This document shows positions 1-8,901 of a stretch of 64,000 bases of DNA, piece after piece. The notes beneath the pieces were generated by a model that did not search any database, had not been told where the DNA came from, and saw only the letters and a list, made by a program, of their open reading frames with translations. How positions within the stretch are numbered: position 1 is the stretch's first letter; each line of letters starts with the position of its first letter. The stretch is taken from positions 19,510-83,509 of the forward strand of contig JAPEVC010000166.1 of NCBI GenBank assembly GCA_027946555.1, in the 5' to 3' direction. This DNA comes from Gnomoniopsis sp. IMI 355080 (lineage: Eukaryota > Ascomycota > Sordariomycetes > Diaporthales > Gnomoniaceae). The position numbers and the translations under genes are program-made.

Positions 1-486
1 GTTATGAGCTGAGCGGAAGATGGCGCTCTGCTTTTTGATTTCCTCAGCCTTCAGAGGATCATCATCGTCCTGTGGAATACAAAATACATCGACCCACGAG
101 TGGGATCCAGCCGAGATTTTCTGTATCGCCTTATTGAGGTCCTCTCGCGTGAAGAGCTGGTTGGCAGGCACTTTCCAATAGCCCCCCACGAAAGGTGTGT
201 CATTGTCCCGGACTGGGTGCCTCCACCGTCCCCAAGTGTAGGAGATCACAACGTATTCTGGTCGGAGGTCTTTAGCGGAAATGACGATAGAAGACAACTC
301 CGGCGTCACAAGGCGGCTAGGGGAAAGGGTCATGAGCGGCCGCTGTGCAATGCGGTCCGAAGTTGCATTACCGACACCCTGCGTGTAGCCTGTGTTGAAA
401 CCTGTACCGTCGCCCCATTCCCTCCAAGGCTGACTCAGTATATCGTGTTGGCTAAGTACTCCCGTGCTCCAGTGCGGCAAATGCAT
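1..486 (-). CDS. HET-domain protein, partial at left window edge
   Basis: The protein runs off the left edge, so only its N-terminal part is here. Read on the minus strand from the ATG at 486 it contains YVVISYTWGRW (about residue 81), then SWVDVFCIPQDDDD and a KKQSAIFRSA helix, which are the first two conserved blocks of the HET domain (PF06985). The first 80 residues, rich in Gly, Trp and Thr, resemble none of the other HET genes in the window. The frame stays open upstream to a TGA at about 529-531. A short intron may lie at 514-558 (GTATGT donor, CTGAC branch, AAG acceptor), which would add an 11-codon first exon starting at an ATG at 591, in frame. HET proteins act in fungal allorecognition and cell death; that role is inferred from family. 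Confidence 0.82.
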   Translation of the reverse strand, partial: MHLPHWSTGVLSQHDILSQPWREWGDGTGFNTGYTQGVGNATSDRIAQRPLMTLSPSRLVTPELSSIVISAKDLRPEYVVISYTWGRWRHPVRDNDTPFVGGYWKVPANQLFTREDLNKAIQKISAGSHSWVDVFCIPQDDDDPLKAEEIKKQSAIFRSAHN

Positions 487-658
487 GCCGTGCCCATAAG
501 GTCCGGCGTATGACTTGTTGAGTCCAGGTCAGTCAGTTGAACGCAATGTGATACATACGATTCGACAGCAGAGGAAAATCGCGAAATGCATGAGGACTCA
601 CAAGTCGTGTGGGCATTGCAGGTACGGTGTCTAATTTCGAACAGTATCATACGTGATG

Positions 659-668
659 TACCTAGGTA
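659..668. repeat. TACCTAGGTA palindrome
   Basis: Exact copy of the 10-bp palindrome that recurs in the intergenic DNA of this window. It is flanked by G on the left and C on the right. Confidence 0.8.
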
Positions 669-1059
669 CGCGGAATAGAGTAGCGTGTCTTGCCCTTGTG
701 AATACAATTTGTGTATTTTGTGATGAAAGGTTCCAGCTCTTACAGCGGACTTCAGGGCTACAACGCGCCTGAGATCTCACGAGACGTACGTAACAACAGG
801 AGTCAGCAGGGCAGATCCAGACTTCTTTCTTGTGCGGATGAGCTTGTGCGCTTTCGGCGATTATTCCTGTGAGCTGCAGGTGCTCGTCACCGCAAATCGC
901 TTATCTTCGCCATCTTTCCACGCTATCGATTCGCTCTTGGACTGTACAGCTGACGGCCGTTCGCGTGGTACAAAATTGTTGAATTATATATATCAGCGTT
1001 GGGATTTACCGAAATAAAGCATCAAAAGGCTGGCTAATTAAGCCTTCGAGATGACCACC

Positions 1060-1069
1060 TACCTAGGTA
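1060..1069. repeat. TACCTAGGTA palindrome
   Basis: Exact copy within an extended inverted repeat, CTACCTAGGTAG. Confidence 0.8.
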
Positions 1070-1908
1070 GTCATCAATGTAACAACGCATGCACACCGTC
1101 GACATCAGCAACTTCAAATTACAGTACTGCGTTGCCGTCCATGGAGTTCACTCAGACAGAGCATCGTCACTGGGCTCTTATACTTTTTTTCTTTGCTAGA
1201 AAGAAGTAAGCGATTGTACTGATGCTTTCATTGGGCTCATTCCTACTAACTTGATACTCCAAAGTCAATGAGGGTGACCGCAACTGCATCATTCCCCTTC
1301 CAGCGGTTCCAATCATCAGCGATCAAAACTGACAATGTGCCCGGATAGGAAAGAAATAAATATAAAAATTAAACATAAAGGAAATATCAATAACTAAGCC
1401 TGCTTTGATTTCACTCCGCGCCCTCGCACAAGCCGACTTCCGGTCATCGCTGACAGGTCACAGGTGTGAGACTTTGGCTTCAAATTTTGATTATTAGCGT
1501 TTCAGTTCTACCCAGTCGCATGTATCTTAGTGGCGCCGTGGGTCCCACTGGAGACCGCTAATAAGACCGCCCCGTCTGGACTGCCACGAGACTGGAGCCT
1601 AGGCATGCATCACAAGCGGTGCAACGCCGCAATCCTTTCGGAAAGTTCAGATCATGACGATTTACCAACAATTTTTCCTTGCACTTCTGGTATCTATGGC
1701 ATACTGCCCTTCCTACGTCTCCCTTCATAGCCCCAAACTCCCAGAACAGTGAGTCTTTCATGCTGACGTCTTGTCGTAGCGAGCAGACAGATGTTATCTT
1801 GTGGGATATTTTGGCAATTCATTTCTCAATAAACGCGGCTTCCGCTGAAAGCTTCGCTTCACTGTGGCTGTTCGTATTGCCGTGGTCGATCCAGACAGTG
1901 TCGGTTCC

Positions 1909-3774
1909 ATGGCTGTAGCTTTTCAGTACCAACCCCTTCCGGACAATCAGAAGTTTTGTAGGCTCTTGGAGCTCTTGCCTGGATCCTCTGAGGATGCTCT
2001 GCGATGTCGGCTCCACCACACGCCCCTCACCGCCGCCCGTCCCTATGAAGCTGTCTCCTACGTTTGGCGAGTGTTCCACAATAGCCATGATTTTGCGACA
2101 GTGTTATTCGGGGATAAATCACTGCCTACCACTTGGAATCTTCAGCTTGCTCTGAGATATATGAGACACTCGACAGAGTCACGGTGGCTGTGGGCGGATG
2201 CTCTCTGCATCAACCAACAAGATCTGAAGGAAAGGACAGCGCAGGTCCAGTGTATGCGGGCGGTCTACTCCAATGCGTCCAAGGTTATCTTCTGGCTAGG
2301 CCTGGTCAGCTTTGATGTGGAAGCAGCATTTAGCTTCATTGACAATGTGGCCACGATGTGTCCGCAGACAGGAGACGAAGTCGCAAACGACTTTGAGAAC
2401 TTGGATCGATTACTAGCAGAAACTCCCGATTCAATCTGGAGTGTATTTGGCGAGCTACTACAGGTCTCTTTATTCAGCCGTATATGGGTGGTGCAGGAGT
2501 TCAATCTAGCTCTTGATGGTGACCTCTTTGCTTGCGACTCCAGCCGAAAGCTGGTGAAAATAGGACTTGAGCGGTTCAAGCACGCCGCGTTTTGGATTCG
2601 GAAGAGACGCCCAGTGTCTGTCAGACAGTTCCAGATTCCTTGGGGTCGACTGGATCCCTTTCTATACCTATCATTTTCCCCCGACAATTCAATTCATCGA
2701 CAACCCGCCAACTCGAAGCCTGCACAGCCTGTCCACTTCGTTCTGCGCTCTGTGCGAGAATTAAGCTGTACGGTGCCACACGATAGAATATACGCTTTGC
2801 TGGGGCATCCTGCGCTTCATGCATGGTGTGCGACTGGTGCTCTTGCGCGCGCGCCGATTTCAGTCGACTACACCCAGCCTGTCTCGGATCTTTATCTCGC
2901 CGTGGCATGCCGACTGCTAAAGGAATCACAACCTTTGTTGACTCTGTCACTTGTCGAGCACAACCACGCTACTTGGAAGGAGTTTGATTCCTGTGCCGCT
3001 TCTTCGCTACCAACCTGGGTGCCAAACTGGAACAACTCGTGGCAGAATTACTTCTTGCCCAGGGAGTCCAGAGTTCGCTATACGGCGGCAACGGCCAGAA
3101 AGCCCTCTTTCCGCGTCATTGGCCGTCAGCTTCTCATTCATGGCGCTGTCGTAGACGAGGTTGCCTGGACGTCGGATATCATGACCCTAGAAACGTATGA
3201 AGCCGGATTAGTTGAGAACCAACCGGAAAGCTGTCAAAATGTGATCAGGAGCATATGGGAACATTTGACGGAAAGCGCCTCGAGTGAACAGGATCGGCCA
3301 GAGTTTCACGCTCTGCGCAAACTATGCTGGACGCTGAACGCTGGGGGCCGAATTCTTTCAGAACAAACAGATAGACCCGAGGTGACGTCTAATGAGCGCT
3401 TGGCAGATCTCTCGGCAGTCCTCAGGGAACTCGGAGTTTTATTGCCAGGCTTCGACTGGCAGGAGGAAGGGTATCTGAGCGCAGGTGGAGACGTCGCCAG
3501 ATTTCTCGCCACCACACAACCACTTTGCAAAGGACGTCGCTTCTTCGTTACTCGAAAGGGCCTCACATGCCTAGGACCTAGTCTCACAGCTTGTGGTGAT
3601 AAGCTCTGTATTTTGTACAACTCGCAAGTTCCCTTCGTGATTCACGAACTAAGTACCACGGAAAGGACGCATCGTCTTTGCGGAGAAGCTTTCGCACATG
3701 GAATCATGAATGGTGAAGCTTTGGACCTGGTTGAGAAAGCGGAGCTTGTAGATACAGTGTTTACTCTAGTCTGA
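1909..3774 (+). CDS. HET-domain protein, HET-6-like class
   Basis: Single-exon protein of 621 aa. The first ATG in frame is at 1909 and fits the family start: a YQPLPxNxxxCRLLELLPG segment, typical of HET-6-type proteins, follows directly. The HET domain begins with YEAVSYVWR (residues 46-54), continues with WLWADALCINQQD (about 98-110) and a QVQCMRAVYSNASKVIFWLG helix, and includes an RIWVVQEF block. The C-terminus has the usual GRRFFVTRKGLTCLGP, VPFVI and GEAFAHGIMNGEAL elements, so the protein looks full length. One oddity is that the normally invariant Gly of the SYxWG motif is Arg at residue 54. The sequence is unlike the short and long HET forms further right. The likely role is non-self recognition or cell-death signalling, by family. 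Confidence 0.9.
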   Translation: MAVAFQYQPLPDNQKFCRLLELLPGSSEDALRCRLHHTPLTAARPYEAVSYVWRVFHNSHDFATVLFGDKSLPTTWNLQLALRYMRHSTESRWLWADALCINQQDLKERTAQVQCMRAVYSNASKVIFWLGLVSFDVEAAFSFIDNVATMCPQTGDEVANDFENLDRLLAETPDSIWSVFGELLQVSLFSRIWVVQEFNLALDGDLFACDSSRKLVKIGLERFKHAAFWIRKRRPVSVRQFQIPWGRLDPFLYLSFSPDNSIHRQPANSKPAQPVHFVLRSVRELSCTVPHDRIYALLGHPALHAWCATGALARAPISVDYTQPVSDLYLAVACRLLKESQPLLTLSLVEHNHATWKEFDSCAASSLPTWVPNWNNSWQNYFLPRESRVRYTAATARKPSFRVIGRQLLIHGAVVDEVAWTSDIMTLETYEAGLVENQPESCQNVIRSIWEHLTESASSEQDRPEFHALRKLCWTLNAGGRILSEQTDRPEVTSNERLADLSAVLRELGVLLPGFDWQEEGYLSAGGDVARFLATTQPLCKGRRFFVTRKGLTCLGPSLTACGDKLCILYNSQVPFVIHELSTTERTHRLCGEAFAHGIMNGEALDLVEKAELVDTVFTLV

Positions 3775-4269
3775 CTTTATTTTCATATATATAGTTCAAA
3801 CCCCACACATACGAAGTCAGTAATACCACAATATCATTGTAAGTAACTTCACGAATCTACAAGATGACCTTCATATTCTTCACCCTCAATCTGCTGACTC
3901 CACGTATAGAACTCAATACTCTTGAAGGATGAGCCTTGCTGGCCTCGCGTAAGCAGAAGTTCCACACACGCCTCCCAGGATTAGGACTTTGTACTCATTT
4001 CTACCATATTTCGAGCCATACTTTCGTCACAGCGCCAGCTCTCGACAAAAACTCCATGTTTAACTCTCCAGGAGGTGTGGCCCTCCGCATCGACGCCCGC
4101 GTGGTGCTCCAGCCACAAGAAGCATTTGGATTGGTTCATTGCGGGTGTTTTGCCCGCGTCCGTGTGTACAATTACCGGCGCCCTCTCCGGCTGGCCTTCT
4201 TCGCGGATCCACACATAGACAATGTCTGCAAGGTACACCACAATACTGCTGAACTTCACTGGGGACCGT

Positions 4270-5362
4270 GGCGCCACGATGGCTGTAGTGTCTGTATGTG
4301 GTATGCGTGCCAATTACGTGGCACATCTCTCGTCCCTATGCAGGAAGATCTGGCTCAGAGTTATTTGTGTACTAAGCTGGACTTCCAGGTTCCCTGAGCT
4401 ATAGACGTCGCCTTGGTGGTTGATGGCCGTCTTCCCGAGCTTGAAATCCAAACTTGCATGATGCCGTAAATGCGGTCCGTTGGCGAGGGTTACTCGCTTT
4501 GACGAGATGCTCAGCAGCACAAGAGGGTTGAAGGCACGTACTTGGCTCAAGCCAGCGCTATCGATCAATGATTTGGAGTCCTTCTAGAGCCAGCGGAAGA
4601 CCTCTGTGCAAAGGGCTGCGAGAGCCGGGATGGAGAGAGGGTTTTCGCAGAAGCTCATGGTGTGGCCCTCTGTGGAGACAAGATGGCATCTTTCTTGATG
4701 TAGGCTTCCTGAAGGGTCTACAAAGATGAGAACCAGGGGCCAAGAAGGAGCTTATTGATGGTCTTGCAGTCAACCTGACGCTGTGGAATGTTGTTAAAGT
4801 CTCTGGGTCGCCGATTCACCATGGTACTGATCCGCTCGCTTCATATTGGATGCGCATTATCAAGTTGAGGCTGTTCTCGATATCCTACCTCAACGTTCGG
4901 TGAAGCCAAATGTAGCCCTTTCGGGCATCTGAAAATGGCAACCTGCCTTCCAACCTCAGCATCGTTGTCAGGCGCTCTTGGTCTCTGGTCGATACAGGCT
5001 ACATCGACCCACGCAAATTTGAGTCCCTCATTTGCAGTCATGGTATTCAGGACAGAATTAAATTCGCTGGCACTAAAGGCTTCATAAGGTTTGACTTTGA
5101 GAACTTCCCAGCCGAGGTGAAGGGGCTGGGAACGCGGATGGGCCATGGCTTCGCCTTTTTCTTGACCACGGGACTGCCACCTACCCCACGTGTATGAGAT
5201 TATATTGTAGGCGGGATCCTCACAATGACCGTAAAACACGTTGGCTGATTTTTTATTCCGCAGGATTGACTCCATCGGCTCTACTTCAAGCTGAGAATGT
5301 CATGCTTGGCCTGATGCAACATCGCGCAACCAGCGTCTGGCCACGAGTGTCCATGGCACCAT
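4270..5362 (-). pseudogene. Decayed short-form HET gene
   Basis: Reading the minus strand gives the family blocks in order but in different frames. YNIISYTWGRW and FAWVDVACIDQ with a GRQVAIF helix are open from 5275 to about 4930. After a frameshift near 4925, ARKGYIWLH follows. PWFSSL-stop-TLQEAYIKKDAIL lies near 4650-4720, where the Trp codon TGG has become TAG. A SAGLSQVRAFNP block follows, then DRIYGIMQVW in a shifted frame (about 4450-4480), and LEVQL and SQIFLH after a further shift (4330-4400). The TGG to TAG change is CpA to TpA on the plus strand, the direction expected of repeat-induced point mutation. The N-terminus is uncertain; an ATG at 5362 precedes an in-frame stop. Sequence below 4270 cannot be aligned with confidence. 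Confidence 0.82.
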
Positions 5363-6489
5363 GCTGTCACTATCAAGGACAAGTCATGAGGACTTGAAAG
5401 TCAAAGAGGCCACCCAGCTTCAATGCCTGCGTCCATGCTGTTGACTCACGTCCGGGTATTCATCGTCTAAAGTCTGCAAAGAATCTGGGGAGACAGCACT
5501 AGATATCTTGGCCTGTCCAAATAATTAACTCACCAGGTAACAAGTACCTAGGTACTTACCAAGCTCTCAACACTATAAGATATGACAACTTTCGATTTTG
5601 CGATCTTGGCCACCTAAAATATGTTTCGAGACAGCCGACACTTGCGAGGTTCACTAAAGCCCAGACTCAGAGGGACTTTCAGATACCAAGCCTAGAAGTA
5701 GATGGAGTGTGACCAGCAGACCAGTGTTGGTGATAATAGACTGTGAGTTCACTGCCTCGAAATAGGGTAGAAGAGTTACAAATTGAGCATTCTGATGTTG
5801 CTCACATAAAGCTCCCTTGTGGGTCCATCGTGGACGGGTCCCGGCTCCCAACTTGGAGGGCGATAAAAGGAGCATAATTAATAGTAAAAGTACTAGGCAG
5901 ATTTACACGAGTGAGGTTCTGCACAGCCCCACAGATGGTCGTGGAGGAAATGTGAGATGAACACCATGGCACAACCCCGAGTTCCTTTGATTGGTTACGT
6001 GTCGTGGCAGCGAGAGCGTGAAGTGCATGTTTCTCATGGTGGTCTTCACTAATCATGCAACCATGACTGCAGCTACAGTCGCCCGACATATCAACGCCAT
6101 ATCTGCAAAAGCGGGGTAAGTGAATTGAACAAGCACGATTGATGAAGATGTTCAGAGCCTTTGCACACTTTTGGTCTTATTATTCTTCGTAGGATCCGAA
6201 AATCTGACGGGATGTGGTGGAAGCGACCAGAAAGAGAAACCCAGAAGGGAAGGACAAGCTTTAGAATATCTCGCAAGGCAGATTGGGGAAAGATACCAAT
6301 CGCCAATGGTTTTATAAGAAGCTGACATCGCCACCTCGTCATTCCTATCAGGTGAACAGATATGGCGCGCGCCCCGCCTAGAGTACAGTACAAAAGGCAG
6401 AGAAAACGGGTCCCGCCCATCCCCACCCAATCTATGCATCTTCTGGAAAGCTGAGCCTGCCTCAGTGCGCATCACGTTCAATCCGCACC
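5363..6489. other. Intergenic, no supported gene
   Basis: Short ORFs on the minus strand carry no family motifs. One TACCTAGGTA palindrome lies at 5545. The 3' part is the promoter region of the membrane protein gene at 6490. Confidence 0.55.
5545..5554. repeat. TACCTAGGTA palindrome
   Basis: Exact copy, in the extended context AGTACCTAGGTACTT. Confidence 0.8.
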
Positions 6490-8034
6490 ATGTCTGGCCT
6501 TTACCAAGTCAAAGACTACTTAGCCCCTCTCTCGTCGCTCGGATCCACACAGAAATCCTTTTCGAGCGACTTCCCTACTCCATCGCCCCCGTCGCCATGC
6601 GACCTGGATGCATTGAGGAGGATGACAGCTGAAGCAGACCAGAGCAACATCTTCGGCGGATTCGGCGCAGTCATCGGCTACATCGGAGGCGAGGCTGCCA
6701 CTGCAGACTGGTTTGAACGTCTGCTGTGGCCGCAGCGCTTTTTCTCTGGGTTCCGGCTCGCCTCCGTGCCCTCGGTGGCGCTGCTGTTACCCATGGGTGG
6801 CCCTCTGCACAAAGCTGCCTTGTCCACGCTCGATGTTATGCATCACCATGGACTTATGAAGGGGGCATACCGGGGTCACATGCTTGGAACCCCCTTCTTC
6901 CGCTCACAGGACTGGAGCTACACCATGCACGGCAACGAATTCAGCGAGACGCACACCGAGCCGCTTCGGAATTGCCTCTGGGCACGAGCGATCAGTCTAC
7001 TCCCGGTTGGGGAGCAGGTTGTCACCAAGAGTTCCTTGGACGAAGAGAAAGGTACGCGCCCGCAGAGTGTCCTCCGTGCCCAAGTCGCCGTCAACCACCT
7101 CACTCTATCTTGGCCTACTACCAACGACAGGAGTCGCCTCCCGTTTGTTCCCGAGCCATCTGGTACGCCCAACTTGAGGGTTTATCTGGGTATCATTACT
7201 GCAGAAGCAACCGCTATTATCGTGGCCCTCGCCTTGGCAGTCACCTCTCGCACAACCTGGTCCATCCTCTTCCTCGTGCCCCTCTTCCTCCGCCTTCTCA
7301 GCGCCAGTCTGGCTATCCATCGCGAGAAGCTCCTCTCCCCAAAATTGACCGTCACAGCCACCGACCCACCGGTAGACTTTGAGGTTCACTGTCCCCAGTC
7401 CGACGGCTCCTTCATGATGATTACCGGGCCGCCAACCCTCGTTCTACAATTCGTCCGCCACTTTGGCCACCCAGTCCGCAGCAGGTGGCGCGAGGTCACT
7501 CAGTTGGCATGCATTGCCGCGTTTGGCCTCTTCTACCCCTTCGGATTGCTGTGCTCCATGGTCTGGATGCCCTTATCTGTGCAGTGCGTGTGGCTAAGCT
7601 ACGAGACCTATCTCATTGCAGCTATGCATGTGGCGCGGTACACATGGTCTGGACTGGGATCAACTACCGAGGCGCGCATTGCGCAGGCGCTGATGTCTCC
7701 CGAAGCTCGAGAGGCGGGAGGAAAAGAGGGGGCGAGCATCTTGTTCGGCCATGAGGTTTACGGGGAAGGGACTGTTAAGGCAATGTGGAGTGCCACATAT
7801 CATACAAGAAATGCGGAAGGTAAAAAGGCAATGCAGGGTTTGTTGAGGCGGAGGAAGATGAACGCAAGGCGATGGGCGCCACGTCCAATTAGTGAAAACC
7901 AACCGACTGAAACGGAAAAGAGAAGAGGACTGCCGCACTCTGATTCAACGGACTCTACTGATTCCGACAAGACACTACATGGAGATGGGGACCCGGATCC
8001 AACAAAACAAATAAGTCCAAAAAAGGAAGACTAA
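6490..8034 (+). CDS. Multipass membrane protein of unknown function
   Basis: Single-exon protein of 514 aa from an ATG at 6490. I do not recognise a named family. The N-terminal third is soluble, with a Ser/Pro-rich start and a Gly-rich stretch (FGGFGAVIGYIGG, about residues 56-68). Hydrophobic segments follow around residues 230-250 (LGIITAEATAIIVALALAV), 256-277 (SILFLVPLFLRLLSASL) and 340-385 (two or more passes, IAAFGLFYPFGLL and a Trp/Tyr-rich stretch). The tail (about 440-514) is basic, then acidic and Ser/Asp/Thr-rich, so probably cytosolic and disordered. Base composition and unbroken frame look like an ordinary expressed gene. It lies between a decayed HET copy and a long-form HET gene, but nothing in the sequence links it functionally to them. 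Confidence 0.85.
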   Translation: MSGLYQVKDYLAPLSSLGSTQKSFSSDFPTPSPPSPCDLDALRRMTAEADQSNIFGGFGAVIGYIGGEAATADWFERLLWPQRFFSGFRLASVPSVALLLPMGGPLHKAALSTLDVMHHHGLMKGAYRGHMLGTPFFRSQDWSYTMHGNEFSETHTEPLRNCLWARAISLLPVGEQVVTKSSLDEEKGTRPQSVLRAQVAVNHLTLSWPTTNDRSRLPFVPEPSGTPNLRVYLGIITAEATAIIVALALAVTSRTTWSILFLVPLFLRLLSASLAIHREKLLSPKLTVTATDPPVDFEVHCPQSDGSFMMITGPPTLVLQFVRHFGHPVRSRWREVTQLACIAAFGLFYPFGLLCSMVWMPLSVQCVWLSYETYLIAAMHVARYTWSGLGSTTEARIAQALMSPEAREAGGKEGASILFGHEVYGEGTVKAMWSATYHTRNAEGKKAMQGLLRRRKMNARRWAPRPISENQPTETEKRRGLPHSDSTDSTDSDKTLHGDGDPDPTKQISPKKED

Positions 8035-8901
8035 CCACCCTACTGGGAATCTGCAGGTGTAACCAGTTCTGAGAACAAGTTATGTATATCTTTAACGAGC
8101 TAAAAAGCGGCCAAGAAGTCGGAAAAGCTGCTGATGGAATGGGGTGAAGGCTTGTATCTACTCTCCTAGACCTCCGATGACTCTGAGGATTCATAGTCGC
8201 GTGAAAGCGAGGAGCATTCAAAGGTGGAAACTTCATGGGTATATTCAGATATCTACGCGAAAGAAACCTAGGCCTCATAACAACCTCAACGGCGGTGGAC
8301 AATTTGGATTGTATATTGTATTCTCTACCGTCTCTACCTAGGTACTTTCACCGGCACACTCTCTGTCGTCTAAATTATAAACGAACGTTCTTGGCGCTCA
8401 GGACGGAAGTGATGTTCATGCCATTGTTTCGTTCCACGAAGTGAGATGAAGAGAACATCGCCACGAAAACATGTCGGGAATCCGGAACTGCGTGAAGGGT
8501 TATTGGGCAGCCATGCCGCCACGCAAGTTTATGCTGCTCAGCCAGCTTCAACTTTCGGTGGGGTGCCCTGCACTCACTGCAGGTCCCCTTGGTACATGTA
8601 TTAGTGCAACCCTCAGTTTACTGTTAGGTACCTCTACTACGCACCTGTGGAATCGCTTGAGCGAGCAGGCCGTCAGAGTCAACGGATGGGTGAGCTGTAT
8701 GATTACCCCTGGCTCTGATCACCATCCCAAAGAGTCTAGGGCACCTGGGCACTGTGCTTTTTGTACGACCTTTGGCTCACCCACTCCACTTCCCATCTGC
8801 ACCACGTTAGAAAATCATATCTTCTTACCTTCATCATCTTACACAAGCCAGCTGATGCGCAAGTCTATTACTCCTTAGATACTTTGAACCTCACCACGAT
8901 C
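8035..8901. other. Intergenic, no supported gene
   Basis: No coding frame with family motifs. One palindrome lies at 8335. The reading frame of the next gene is open back to 8761 without an ATG, which may mark 5' UTR. Confidence 0.55.
8335..8344. repeat. TACCTAGGTA palindrome
   Basis: Exact copy in the intergenic DNA between the membrane protein gene and the long-form HET gene. Confidence 0.8.

Larger units (their letters stand above)
592..1908. other. Intergenic, no supported gene
   Basis: Only short ORFs without recognisable motifs occur. The stretch holds two copies of the TACCTAGGTA palindrome (659, 1060). It lies between two divergent HET genes, so it should contain both promoters. I see no clear TATA box. 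Confidence 0.6.

Noticed and set aside
100..513. Plus-strand ORF of 137 codons at the left edge
   Set aside because: It is the shadow of the minus-strand HET gene, which carries the HET motifs in the same interval; the plus frame has none and no ATG start context.
6726..7382. 218-codon plus-strand frame inside the membrane protein gene
   Set aside because: Overlaps the 514-aa frame in another phase, is rich in Arg, Pro and His as expected of a shifted GC-rich frame, and has no motif.
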